Shown here piece by piece: positions 32,183-47,100 of a DNA stretch of 64,000 nucleotides. Each line of letters begins with the position of its first letter. Position 1 is the first letter of the stretch. The notes under the pieces were generated by a model. It made no database searches. It saw nothing but the letters and a program-made list of their open reading frames with translations, and was not told where the DNA came from. A program made the position numbers and the translations under genes. The stretch is from Zoroaster sp. YZ-2022 (lineage: Eukaryota > Echinodermata > Asteroidea > Forcipulatida > Zoroasteridae), in the NCBI GenBank assembly GCA_029582265.1, contig CM055823.1, forward strand, positions 19,898,827-19,962,826. Reading direction: 5' to 3'.

Positions 32183-35100
32183 GTGAGTAAATTACTAATA
32201 TGATTCTTTGTCATGGAGCCTTGCACTTGAATTTGAAGGAATTCCTCTGTAGATTTGGTAACACGTTTCAAAAACTTATAAATTTAATAAAATAGTAACC
32301 AACTAACCATATACATAGTAGGATCATCAGCGGTATAAGAAATTAAATATTGCACCATCTCAATACAAAATTTGGATTGTTCTTGAGAAATTTTGTAAAG
32401 ACCTTTAACTCAGGACAAGACACTGGACTCGGACTGGGACTTGAGGACTCGTATAGAAGTCTGTGGTAAGAGACTTAATTTTGTGGGTTTTTAAATATTT
32501 TTGTCAAGGTATGAATGAGGGAGGGCAGTGTAACTCTTCCACCAGTCACTTCACAGTTGACATCACTCCACCTGTCAAGGGCAGGCTCCGTGCAGGACCA
32601 TTTTACGACATGGTAACACTATGAACAACTTCACCTTGAAAATAACCTGAAAATCCATTTTGCCTTGAAATAACAGTTGACTGAAATTTCACTGCAATTT
32701 CACAGTGTCTCTACCTCTCAGATATTGGCAATAATGTTCACGGTGACTTCACGGCAAATTCACGGTGCTCTTGAGAATTAATGAGCTGCCCCAAAACTGC
32801 CACGAGAAGTTCATGGCATTTTCACAGCGTTTTCACGGCGAAGGAATTCCAAGAGTATTTCATGGCAATTTCATGGTGTTGTGTCGTCATGAAATTGTCG
32901 TGAACTATTTATTTCACGGTAAAACAGATTTTCAGGGAATTTTCGTGGCCGAGCGGTCTAGCTTACCGGACTCAAGTTCTGGTGTTAGCAGCAGAATGTG
33001 GGTTCGAATCCCGGCCGTGACACTTGTGTCCTTGAGCAAGCCACTTAACCATAATTGCTTCTCTCCACCCAGGGTTAAATGGGTACCTGTCAGGGCAGAG
33101 TTGGTTGATTAGCCCTATATGCGCTATCATGGCAACAATTGAGCTGTATGACTCCCCAGGGAGCTGAGATGGTTTCAGGAATGATTTATGAGCCTTATGA
33201 GCAGGGGTAATGATATAATGCGCCTTGAGCACCACTTAGTTGGTGGATACGTGCGCTATATAAGTCCACACATTATTATTATTATTATTATACTTTTTTT
33301 AGTGTAAGTGTCTTATTTGTTTTCTATCATTAATTGGTTTCTATCATTATCATTTGGTGTGAGGGTTTAATTTATGTTGTTTACTAAAGATATGTATCTG
33401 TTGACACCATAAATGAATCAAAATGGTTCTTCTCAAGACTATATGTTGTAACCGAAAGTTTTCTGCCACCTTAGTTGGTAACTTGGGAGTCTTTGCTTAT
33501 TGAATCCAGTATAAACGTTTGTAAAATGTATGCAAATGCATCCATACTTTATTTATATCAAGATACAAAAAACCAACCTGTGAAAGTTTCAGATTATTTG
33601 ATTGTGTCATTAATGAGAAAAAAGTGAAAATGCAATCAGATTATTAGTATTAACTTATTTCAACGTGAAATTTCTGTCTTCGGATGACAGAAATTCATTT
33701 TGGAAAATATTTTGTAAAATTTACTCAAACAATATAATACTAGCACCTGAGACAGAAATGTTTGAGACCATCATCAACTTGACACCAAGAGTCGTGTAAA
33801 ACTGTGATTATTTGGGCTTTTTAAATAAAAACCCATAGTGTATAGAGGATTTAAAGAGACAATATTGTCACAATCAACAGGGCATGGAATTGGAGTGCTA
33901 GTTTTAGATTAACTTAGTGACTGAAAATAATACCCCACATGATAAGGTCATATTACCGTTGCTGCTGCAAATATGAGCCAGTAATTTTCAGTCACTGCGT
34001 TCATCTTAAACTAGGACACCGATTTCGTTGCCCTGTTGAAAGTCTGCTCCGATAGTGACAATATTGTTCCTACAGAAAATGTTTTGTCAATTGTGATTTT
34101 CAGCGAGGAATAATCTCAAACAATTATTGCACTTACAGTGTAACTGTTACATCTCATTTGTTGCCACAGGTTGTGACGTACACTGACAGCACAGAGTCCA
34201 TCCATATAGTATGGGAGGATTACGTGGATGAGGAAAGTGGCATCAAGTCATTCAACATCCGTCTCCTTGAGGCTGCATCATGTGACCGGGGTAACGGCGA
34301 CACCCTGACACCGGTACCCAATCAAGAGTGGCTGGTTCTCGGTCCCAATATCAGCGAGTTCACATTTGTGGACTTGAGCTTAGAAGTAAGTTTGTTTTCA
34401 GCTTCCATTTCTTCATGTCAGTGCATACATTAGTCAATTTCAATCAACCCGTCTGCCAAGTCCTGATATGGCTCCAATTTCATAGAGCTGGTAAGCAGAG
34501 AAATAAATTGCGTACTATGAAAACTTGCTAAGCAGATTTTGTTTGGTTACCAGCCAAATTTTCATACTACATTGGCAGGTAGTCTGTTTTATATTGCTTA
34601 GCAATATAGGAGCATGCTGATGGCCATTAAGAGCCTTTTATGCATAAATTGAAAATTAGCTGCTGGTCAGAAGACATGCCCTCCCTTAAAGAGCCATTTA
34701 GGGTCTACTAATTTGAATCTGTTTTCCCATTGTTGTCCAGTGTGCCCTTTTGTCACAGTTTCAATCCTTTGTTCTCTTAATCTGTTATGCAGCTGCTATT
34801 CCAAAACTGATTATTTCCTCAAATTGTGTTGACATAAATTTTCACTTGATTCTGTCTTTCTCTCCTCTTTATTCAGGCCAACCACCCCTACTTCGTCCAG
34901 CTGCTGGCTGTAAACCACGCAGGGGATAGCACTAAAACCGAAGTGGGACCCATCTTTGTTGATACCTCAGAGCCAACGGCGGGATTGGTGGTTGACGGTC
35001 CGTATTTTATGATAGACCTAACAGACAGCAATAGTAGACACCAAGTCACAGGTACATATAGGTGCAGGTGCATGGCTTGAATGTCAGGACTACATGTATA

Positions 35101-38100
35101 CTGGATAACAAGCCAACTAAGGGACAAGGGCCAAAGTCATGGTACAGCCAAGCCTTTGAGAAGCCCGGCCAGGCCCAGGCTTTGTATCCTGCCTATTGGC
35201 TTATATAATGAGCTCTGCTTGCCCTGGGCTAGGCCCTGCAGAAGCCCAGGTTATGTTGATTGGCAGGTACTGTATTCTTACAGGATTAGGACTCACAAAA
35301 GACAATTAGGAGGCCAGGTAGCCTGGGCCTGGCCAGGCTTCTCAAAGGTTTGGCTGTACCGTGACTTTGGCCCTCCTCCCTAAATCAAGAATTTTACAAG
35401 ACCGGTTTTTTTTTTTTTTTACAAAATAACCCATTTGAGCATCTTTTTGAAATATGAAAGGCAGGTTAATTTATTTGAGCACACTGATTGAAATGTTGAG
35501 TTATAACCAACTGGTACATTTTGGAATATTGTCAATACGGTAAGTACATTTTAGCATGAGCAAATAAATATTGAGTAAACCAAACTACAGGCCAGTGATT
35601 TCTCAGGATTTTTCCTGATTTTAGGATTCTTTTACAAATTTCCCTTTGCCTAAAAATGTTCTTGAAAAAAAGAGAAGTAGCCACCAAGGAAAATAAAGAA
35701 GTAGCCTGTAAGCCTGTTGTGTTCAAACCTCTAGTTTCTTGTTTGTGGGGATGTGGAGAGTCTGTAAATCTTCCAAATTAAACATCCAGGAGGTTCAGGG
35801 GGCTTTGTCCTCTAGACCAAAGGGAGACCCAGGCCCGCTACCCACAGGAGGTTCAGGGGGCTTTGTCCTCTAGACCAAAGGGAGACCCAGGCCCGCTACC
35901 CACAGGAGTTTCAGGGGGCTTTGTCCTCTAGACCAAAGGGAGACCCAGGCCCGCTACCCACAGGAGGTTCAGGGGGCTTTGTCCTCTAGACCAAACGGAG
36001 ACCCAGGCCCACTACCCACAGGAGGTTCAGGGGGCTTTGTCCTCTAGACCAAAGGGAGACCCAGGCCTGCTACCCACAGGAGGTTCAGGGGGCTTTGTCC
36101 TCTAGACCAAAGGGAGACCCAGGCCCGCTACCCACAGGAGGTTCAGGGGGCTTTGTCCTCTAGACCAAAGGGAGACCCAGGCCCGCTACCCACAGGAGGT
36201 TCAGGGGGCTTTGTCCTCTAGACCAAAGGGAGACCCAGGCCCGCTACCCATTTTTCAGGATTTTTTACTTTTGTCAAATCACACCCCTGAAATTAGGTAG
36301 GACAGCATAACATATATGTATGAGGTATAGTAACATAACATATATGTATGAGGTATAGTAACATAACATATATGTATGAGGTATAGTAACATAACATATA
36401 TGTATGAGGTATAGTAACATAACATATATGTATGAGGTATAGTAACATAACATATATGTATGAGGTATAGTAACATAACATATATGTATGAGGTATAGTA
36501 ACATAACATATATGTATGAGGTATAGTAGCATAACATATATGTATGAGGTATAGTAACATAACATATATGTATGAGGTATAGTAACATAACATATATGTA
36601 TGAGGTATAGTAACATAACATATTGTCCCAATTTTACTTTCAATCCAGGCACAATCCTACACCAGCCCGATCCAGTAGGTCCACCCTGTCCGCTAAGGGA
36701 CATCTCCTTCACTGATTCACAGTGGTTGGCGATTGATTTCAAAGGATTATGGAACATGGAGTCAGACAACTGGGACTTGGAATACCACAATCAACAGGTA
36801 TATCACTAGAATCAGGGAAGTACACCATCCCAAAAAGCATGATTTGATTAAATTGTTTATTAAAAGGGCAATATCGTCACGGTTAGAGCAGGCTTTCAAC
36901 AGGGCATGGAATCAGTGCCCCAGTTTAAGATGAACAAACAGTGACTGAAAATTACTGGCTCATTTATGCAGCAGCAACGGTAATACGATCTATCATGTGG
37001 GGTATTATTTTCAGTCACTGAGTTAATCTAAAATGAGAAATCCAATTCCATGCCCTTTTGATCATGATGATACTGTCCCTTTAATCCAGAATATCCTTAG
37101 CTTTCATAAAGCAAGGGTCAATTTCATAGCGCTGCTTACTGATAAGTCAATTTTCTGCTTACTATCCGCTCAGTGCACATCGTAGCCCTCTAGCGGTGAA
37201 TTTGTACCCAGTGTCTTGGTGATAGCCACTTTGGCGTCGTGTGAGTGTTGTGCGTACACTTTTTATGCGTATTTTATTGTAGTTAGCGTGCGTGTACTTC
37301 TACCAGCCAGCGATCGCTGGAGATATATCTACTGTAAAATACGCAAAATGCGACGCGCTATCGCAGCCCTTTCGCCCACAGTGGTCTAACAACATGTGCC
37401 CTCAACAGCTCATGCACGGTGCGAATAGCAGAAGAAATCTGCTAGACATAAGCGTATTTCACACGTTAGCAAGATAATTGGGGAAGTCACATGCACGTTC
37501 ACCATCTGTCGGCCTATTGTTATGTCACTCATTTGCTAGATCGATTGGAATTCTGCAGAGATGTTTTTTCACATATGGGTATGAACATTTGCTGATTTGT
37601 GCAGCCTCTCTTAGCCACCATACTTTGTGTATGGGAAATTTGGTCTGATTCCAATAACTGCATATACATGTATCATGTATTTCACTGGTTGGCAAAAAAA
37701 AGAAGTGCATCACCGCATCATTTTTGAAGCCAACCTATGACCAGAAACCGGAGACTTTATTTTTTTTGGGGGGGGTCTTAATTTTAACATCAGGAACTTT
37801 TCTAGAGTTTTATCAGTCCTTTAAAACTGACTGTTAGTTTTTCCTTCATCGTTGACATGATAAAGGTGTATCCATCCAATGATAGTGTAGATGGAACGAG
37901 ACACTAGAGGGCCTCGTATGCTCTCTGGAGCATATTCCATTAACGCACAGATCGTCAGGAGCTCTGAATATGAGGTGAGTTGACATAACATTAATATCAA
38001 AGCCTTTACATTTAAACAACAACCAAACTGACTGATAACTTTTCTGTTTTCAGCTTAAAGTCACTGTACACTATCTGGTAATCTTAACATAATTATAAAC

Positions 38101-41100
38101 CCTCCTACTACTACAAGGGTTAAAAATCGGTCAAAATGTTGATATACTTGCCAAGGTATATCTCGTGCACTTGAAAGTCAAACACTGTCAAACCGTACGT
38201 GCAGTAAGTACAATGTTGATATACTTGCCAAGGTATATCTCGTGCACTTGAAAGTCAAACACTGTCAAACCGTACGTGCAGTAAGTACAATGTTGATATA
38301 CTTGCCAAGGTATATCTCGTGCACTTGAAAGTCAAACACTGTCAAACCTTACGTGCAGTAAGTACATTTACAGGTCCAAATGAGTCAACCGTTTTTGACT
38401 GGTAAAAGCATTGTCTGGTATTGTTCAGGGTGGTCAAAATGACAGTAACAACCAGTCAAAAATGCCCCTGAGCTGTGTGCACATTTGGGTCAACAGTCAA
38501 AACAGGCAGTTGACTGGTTTTGACCTCTATAGCAACTTCCTACTAAAGTGCAGCAATAGTAGGAGGGTTAATTGATCACAGTTTTTCATAACTTACTTGG
38601 TGTGAAGTTTGATATAACATCAAACATTCCTTTATTTATTTTTGTGTTAAATGTTATCATTTTCGTCAAAGAAGTGTAATAAGGCTGTGCGTTGTCGGGA
38701 ACCAGATACCCAAAGTTGGAAATGTGCTGCACTCATAATAAGGATAATGAATGGTACATCTACCTACGTAATAAGGACACCGGCGTGAAGTTGGTTACTT
38801 ATTCGACGTTTGACATTCAATATCAAACAAGTAACGGTTACTGGTTTGACATTCGACTTAATGCATGTCCTATATGGGACAATTGCATTCGGTCAGTTTC
38901 TAGTGGTCAGACCCTTTTGGCCGGGCACTGTTAGGTATCAATGTAAAGAGGATGACCCAAGGATGACCTCAATGGTCACCTTGATCCGGCCAATGGGGTC
39001 CTTATATTTTTTATTAATTTTGAAATATTTACTATTTTATTGTCATATATACATATGTACAGTGTACATGCTGTTAAAAACGCCCCAAATGTAATGGTCA
39101 GTTTCTAGTGGTCAGACCCTTTTGGCCGGGCACTGTTAGGTATCAATGTAAAGAGAATGACCCAAGGATGACCTCAATGGTCACCTTGACCGGGCCAATG
39201 GGGTCCTTATATTTTTTATTAATTTTTAAATATTTACTATATTTTATTGTCATATATACATATGTACAGTAAACATGCTGTTAAAAACGCCCCAAATGTA
39301 ATGGTCAGTTTCTAGTGGTCAGACCCTTTTGGCCGGGCACTGTTAGGTATCAATGTAAAGAGGATGACCCAAGGATGACCTCAATGGTCACCTTGACCCG
39401 GCCAATGGGGTCCTTATATTTTTTATTAATATTTTAATATTTACTATATTTTATTGTCATATATACATATGTACAGTGTACATGCTGTTAAAAACGCCCC
39501 AAATGTAATGGTCAGTTTCTAGTGGTCAGACCCTTTTGGCCGGGCACTGGTAGGTATCAATGTAAAGAGGATGACCCATGGATGACCTCAATGGTCACCT
39601 TGATCCGGCCAATGGGGTCCTGATATTTTTTATTAATTTTTTAATATTTACTATATTTTATTGTCATATATACATATGTACAGTGTACATGCTGTTAAAA
39701 ACGGCCCAAATGTAATGGTCAGTTTCTAGTGGTCAGACCCTTTTGGCCGAGCACTGTTAGGTATCAATGTGTAGAGGATGACCCAAGGATGACCTCAATG
39801 GTCACCTTGACCCGGCCATTGGGCTCCTTATATTTTTTATTAATTTTTTAATATTTTTATTATCGTATGTATTGAGTGTACATGCTGTTAAAACGCCCCA
39901 AATGTAATGGTCAGTTTCTAGTGGTCAGACCCTTTTGGCCGGGCACTGTTAGGTATCAATGTGTAGAGGATGACCCAAGGATGACTTCAATGGTCACCTT
40001 GACCCGGCCATTGGGGTCCTTATATTTTTTATTAATTTTTTAATATTTACTATATTTTATTGTCATATATACATATGTACAGTGTACATGCTGTTAAAAA
40101 CGCCCCAAATGTAATGGTCAGTTTCTAGTGGTCAGACCCTTTTGGCCGGGCACTGTTAGGTATCAATGTAAAGAGGATGACCCAAGGATGACCGCAATGG
40201 TCACCTTGATCCGGCCAATGGGGTCCTTATATTTTTTATTAATATTTTAATATTTACTATATTTTATTGTCATATATACATATGTACAGTGTACATGCTG
40301 TTAAAAACGCCCCAAATGTAATGGTCAGTTTCTAGTGGTCAGACCCTTTTGGCCGGGCACTGTTAGGTATCAATGTGTAGAGGATGACCTCAATGGTCAC
40401 CTTGACCCGGCCAATGGGGTCCTTATATTTTTTATTAATTTTTTAATATTTTTATTGTCGTATGTATTGAGTGTACATGCTGTTAAAACGCCCCAAATGT
40501 AATGGTCAGTTTCTAGTGGTCAGCCCCTTTCGGCCGGGCACTCTAATGCACCACTCGTCTGAGGACGTCCCTAGGATGACCTCAATGGTCACCTTGACCC
40601 GGCCATTGGGGTCCTTATATTTTATTAATTTTTAATATTTTTATTATTGTATGTATTGAGTGTACATGCTGTTAAAACGCCCCAAATGTAATGGTCAGTT
40701 TCTAGTGGTCAGACCCTTTTGGCCGGGCACTGTTAGGTATCAATGTGTAGAGGATGACCCAAGGATGACTTCAATGGTCACCTTGACCCGGCCATTGGGG
40801 TCCTTATATTTTTTATTAATTTTTTAATATTTACTATATTTTATTGTCATATATACATATGTACAGTGTACATGCTGTTAAAAACGCCCCAAATGTAATG
40901 GTCAGTTTCTAGTGGTCAGACCCTTTTGGCCGGGCACTGTTAGGTATCAATGTAAAGAGGATGACCCAAGGATGACCTCAATGGTCACCTTGACCCGGCC
41001 AATGGGGTCCTTATATTTGTTTTTAATTTTTAAATATTTACTATATTTTATTGTCATATATACATATGTACAGTGTACATGCTGTTAAAAACGCCCCAAA

Positions 41101-44100
41101 TGTAATGGTCAGTTTCTAGTGGTCAGACCCTTTTGGCCGGGCACTGTTAGGTATCAATGTAAGAGGATGACCAAGGATGACCTCAATGGTCACCTTGACC
41201 CGGCCAATGGGGTCCTTATATTTTTTATTAATTTTTAAATATTTACTATATTTTATTGTCATATATACATATGTACAGTGTACATGCTGTTAAAACGCCC
41301 CAAATGTAATGGTCAGTTTCTAGTGGTCAGACCCTTTTGGCCGGGCACTGTTAGGTATCAATGTAAAGAGGATGACCCAAGGATGACCTCAATGGTCACC
41401 TTGATCCGGCCAATGGGGTCCTTATATTTTTTATTAATTTTTTAATATTTACTATATTTTATTGTCATATATACATATGTACAGTGTACATGCTGTTAAA
41501 AACGCCCCAAATGTAATGGTCAGTTTCTAGTGGTCAGACCCTTTTGGCCGGGCACTGTTAGGTATCAATGTGTAGAGGATGACCTAAGGATGACCTCAAT
41601 GGTCACCTTGACCCGGCCAATGGGGTCCTTATATTTGTTATTAATTTTTTAATATTTACTATATTTTATTGTCATATATACATATGTACAGTGTACATGC
41701 TGTTAAAATCGCCCCAAATGTAATGGTCGGTTTCTAGTGGTCAGACCCTTTTGGCTGGCACTGTTAGGTATCAATGTGTAGAGGATGACCCAAGGATGAC
41801 CTCAATGGTCACCTTGACCCGGCCATTGGGCTCCTTATATTTTTTATTAATTTTTTAATATTTTTATTATCGTATGTATTGAGTGTACATGCTGTTAAAA
41901 CGCCCCAAATGTAATGGTCAGTTTCTAGTGGTCAGACCCTTTTGGCCGGGCACCTGTTAGGTATCAATGTTGAGAGATGACCCAAGGATGACACTTCAAT
42001 GGTCACCTTGATCCGGCCATTGGGTCCTTATATTTTTTATTAATTTTTTTAATATTTACTATATTTTATTGTCATATATACATATGTACAGTGTACATGC
42101 TGTTAAAAACCCCCCAAATGTAATGGTCAGTTCTAGTGGTCAGACCCTTTTGGCCGGGCACTGTTAGGTATCAATGTAAAGAGGATGACCCAAGGATGAC
42201 CTCAATGGTCACCTTGACCCGGCCATTGGGGTCCTTATATTTTTTATTAATTTTTTAATATTTTTATTGTCGTATGTATTGAGTGTACATGCTGTTAAAA
42301 CGCCCCAAATGTAATGGTCAGTTTCTAGTGGTCAGACCCTTTTGGCCGGGCACTGTTAGGTATCAATGTAAAGAGGATGACCCAAGGATGACCTCAATGG
42401 TCACCTTGACCCGGCCAATGGGGTCCTTATATTTTTTATTAATTTTGTAATATTTACTATTTTATTGTCATATATACATATGTACAGTGTACATGCTGTT
42501 AAAAACGCCCCAAATGTAATGGTCAGTTTCTAGTGGTCAGACCCTTTTGGCCGGACACTGTTAGGTATCAATGCAAAGAGAATAATCCAAGGATGACCTC
42601 AATGGTCACCTTGACCCGGCCAATGGGGTCCTTATATTTGTTATTAATTTTTAAATATTTACTATATTTTATTGTCATATATACATATGTACAGTGTACA
42701 TGCTGTTAAAAACGCGCCAAATGTAATGGTCAGTTTCTAGTGGTCAGACCCTTTGGCCGGGCACTGTTAGTATCAATGTGTGAGGATGACTCAAGGATGA
42801 CCTCAATGGTCACCTTGATCCAGCCATTAGGGTCATATTTTTTATTAATTTTTCAATATTTTTATTGTCGTATGTATTGAGTGTACATGCTGTTAAAACG
42901 CCCCAAATGTAATGGTCAGTTTCTAGTGGTCAGACCCTTTTGGCCGGGCACTGTTAGGTATCAATGTGTGGAGGATGACCCAAGGATGACCTCAATGGTC
43001 ACCTTGATCCGGCCATTGGGGTCCTTATATTTTTTATTAATTTTTTAATATTTTTATTGTCGTATGTATTGAGTGTACATGCTGTTAAAACGCCCCAAAT
43101 GTAATGGTCAGTTTCTAGTGGTCAGACCCTTTTGGCCGGGCACTGTTGGTATCAATGTGTGAGGATGACAGGATGACCTCAATGGTCACCTTGATCCGGC
43201 CATTGGGGTCCTTATATTTTTATTAATTTTTAATATTTTTATTGTCGTATGTATTGAGTGTACATGCTGTTAAAACGCCCCAAATGTAATGGTCAGTTTC
43301 TAGTGGTCAGACCCTTTTGGCCGGGCACTGTTAGGTATCAATGTGTGGAGGATGACCCAAGGATGACCTCAATGGTCACCTTGACCCGGCCATTGGGGTC
43401 CTTATATTTTTTATTAATTTTTTAATATTTTTATTGTCGTATGTATTGAGTGTACATGCTGTTAAAACGTCCCAAATGTAATGGTCAGTTTCTAGTGGTC
43501 AGACCCTTTTGGCCGGGCACTGTTAGGTATCAATGTAAAGAGGATGACCCAAGGATGACCTCAATGGTCACCTTGACCCGGCCAATGGGGTCCTTATATT
43601 TTTTATTAATTTTGTAATATTTACTATTTTATTGTCATATATACATATGTACAGTGTACATGCTGTTAAAAACGCCCCAAATGTAATGGTCAGTTTCTAG
43701 TGGTCAGACCCTTTTGGCCGGGCACTGTTAGGTATCAATGCAAAGAGAATAACCCAAGGATGACCTCAATGGTCACCTTGACCCGGCCAATGGGGTCCTT
43801 ATATTTTTTATTAATTTTTAAATATTTACTATATTTTATTGTCATATATACATATGTACAGTGTACATGCTGTTAAAAAAAACGCCCCAAATGTAATGGT
43901 CGTTTCTAGTGGTCAGACCCTTTTGGCCGGGCACTGTTAGGTATCAATGTAAAGAGGATGACCCAAGGATGACCTCAATGGTCACCTTGACCCAGCCAAT
44001 GGGGTCCTTATATTTTTATTAATTTTGTAATATTTACTATTTTATTGTCATATATACATATGTACAGTGTACATGCTGTTAAAAACGCCCCAAATGTAAT

Positions 44101-47100
44101 GGTCAGTTTCTAGTGGTCAGACCCTTTTTGGCGGGCACTGTTAGGTATCAATGCAAGAGAATAACCCAAGGATGACCTCAATGGTCACCTTGACCCGGCC
44201 AATGGGGTCCTTATATTTTTTATTAATTTTTAAATATTTACTATATTTTATTGTCATATATACATATGTACAGTGTACATGTTTTAAAAAAACGCCAAAT
44301 GTAATGGTCAGTTTCTAGTGGTCAGACCCTTTTGGCCGGGCACTGTTAGGTATCAATGTGTAGAGGATGACCCAAGGATGACCTCAATGGTCACCTTGAC
44401 CCGGCCATTGGGGTCCTTATATTTTTTATACATTTTTTAATATTTTTATTGCCGTATATATACAGTGTACATGCTGTTAAAACGCCCCTAATGTAATGGT
44501 CAGTTTCTAGTGGTCAGACCCTTTTGGCCGGGCACTGTTAGGTATCAATGTGTAGAGGATGACCCAAGGATGACCTCAATCGTCACCTTGATCCGGCCAT
44601 TGGGGTCCTTATATTTTTTATTAATTTTTTAATATTTTTATTGTCGTATGTATTGAGTGTACATGCTGTTAAAACGCCCCAAATGTAATGGTCAGTTTCT
44701 AGTGGTCAGACCCTTTTGGCCGGGCACTGTTAGGTATCAATGTAAAGAGAATGACCCAAGGATGACCTCAATGGTCACCTTGACCCGGCCAATGGGGTCC
44801 TTATATTTTTTATTAATTTTTAAATATTTACTATATTTTATTGTCATATATACATATGTACAGTGTACATGCTGTTAAAAATACCCCAAATGTAATGGTC
44901 AGTTTCTAGTGGTCAGACCCTTTTGGCCGGGCACTGTTAGGTATCAATGTAAAGAGGATGACCCAAGGATGACCTCAATGGTCACCTTGACCCGGCCAAT
45001 GGGGTCCTTATATTTTTTATTAATTTTTTAATATTTACTATATTTTATTGTCATATATACATCATATGTACAGTGTACATGCTGTTAAAAACGCCCCAAA
45101 TGTAATGGTCAGTTTCTAGTGGTCAGACCCTTTTGGCCGGGCACTGTTAGGTATCAATGTAAAGAGAATGACCCAAGGATGACCTCAATGGTCACCTTGA
45201 CCCGGCCAATGGGGTCCTTATATTTTTATTAATTTTAAATATTTACTATATTTATTGTCATATATACATATGTACAGTGTACATGCTGTTAAAAACGCCC
45301 AAATGTAATGGTCAGTTTCTAGTGGTCAGACCCTTTTGGCCGGGCACTGTTAGGTATCAATGTAAAGAGGATGACCCAAGGATGACCTCAATGGTCACCT
45401 TGACCCGGCCAATGGGTCCTTATATTTTTATTAATTTTTAAATATTTACTATATTTTATTGTCATATATACATATGTACAGTGTACATGCTTTAAAAAAC
45501 GCCCCAAATGTAATGGTCAGTTTCTAGTGGTCAGACCCTTTTGGCCAGGCACTGTTAGGTATCAATGTAAAGAGGATGACCTGGATGACCTCAATGGTCA
45601 CCTTGACCCGACCATTGGGGTAGTAGTATGTTAGATGGGGGTTCTGGCTCACCAACTTAAAAATCATTTTTTAAGTAGGTGAGCCAGAACCCCAACTAGG
45701 AAATTTTACCAAAAAGAATTTGGGGCTCTAAAATAATTTTTAGATTTTTTAAAAATCTAAAAATGGGCGTGGTCGATAAAAAAAGGAGGGTGACGTTACG
45801 TGAGAGTTTTTATCGTATAATAAAAATCTTACTTATAAAATTGAAATAATTAAAAAATATTATATAGTTAAATAGTGAATATGACGAACTATGGTTTAAA
45901 AAGTAAAGCTGAGCTAAAAGAGATTGTATTAAAAAATAATATTAAAATTGGCACCGCATCTGGTAAATATGGAAAACTGAATAGGTGTGATTATTTAATA
46001 GCGGTAATAAAATATAAAGATGTATTACCACAACTAGTAAACAGCTCATGCGAATGGCTTTTAAATGGTTCGTTTAAAAAATGTAATAGGCCTGCGCTTG
46101 GTGAAAATGTATATTGCTCTATGCACAAGTGCCCTATTAGACAAGGAAAATCTAAGACGGTTGCTTGTAAAAGATGTAAAATAGGTACAAAAGCAAAAGC
46201 GCAAATATGTACAAAATGCGCGTTTCTTGTTGAGAGAAAATTAGTTTTATCGCTGGTTGAAACTCAAGCTAGAAAAATTATAATTTTGTGATGAAAGAAT
46301 TGATAAAGACAACAAAACGCTAAAAATTAAAATTACATCGCTGGAGCGTACGGCGGTGGTCTATCGAACGTTTTTACACGCTCCACTACTCGCGAAGCGT
46401 GTTTTTGATTTTAATAATTTGTATTTACCGCTAAAGCTACTTTAAACTCAAAAGTTTTTCTATAAGAACTTTTTTTTCTGCATTTACATTATCAGAGTTA
46501 ATTTCCGTTTTCGATGGTAAACTCGACGGTTTAACGAGTACATTACGGATTTTTTCTTTCATTTTATAATATTTATCTCGCTCTTCGCATACGAGTACAA
46601 ATTCTTCTTGGCTGATGTAACCGTCTTGGATGGCTTTAGAAATGTGGTTTTCGATCGTGTTGAGTTTACTCAATGCTAAAACTCGTATTTCATCATGTTT
46701 TTTTGCTTTTTTATATAATTTATTTTTCGCAAATCTAAGAGCGAAAGCCGCGCCACCCAACCCCAAAGTGTCGTGGCCGAGCGGTCTAGCGCACCGAACT
46801 CAAGTTCTGGTGTTGCCAGCAGCAGGGTGTGGGTTCGAGCCCCGGTCGTGACACTTGTATCCTTGAGCAAGGTACTTAACCATAATTGCTTCGTCCTTCG
46901 GATGGGACGTAAAGCCGTAGGTCCCGTGTGTTGTATAATGCACGTAAAGTGGATTGTCGTGGCCGAGCGGTCTAGCGCACTGAACTCAAGTTCTGGTGTT
47001 GCCAGCAGCAGAGTGTGGGTTCGAGCCCCAGCCGTGACACCTGTGTCCTTGAGCAAGACACTTAACCATAATTGCTTCTCTCCACCCAGGGGTTAAATGG

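Noticed and set aside
36274..36790. Tyr/His-rich repeat proteins
   Set aside because: All minus frames are open across the 28-bp array.
44657..44878. 73-codon conserved proteins in the arrays
   Set aside because: The same frame recurs in many units in both arrays, is broken in most, and follows the repeat period.
38894..45622. CRISPR-like array
   Set aside because: Units are ~200 bp with no short repeat/spacer structure, in animal nuclear DNA, and are inverted at the other end of the element.
45875..45880. GTG start for the SAP-like gene
   Set aside because: An ATG follows two codons later at 45881; non-ATG initiation is unnecessary here.
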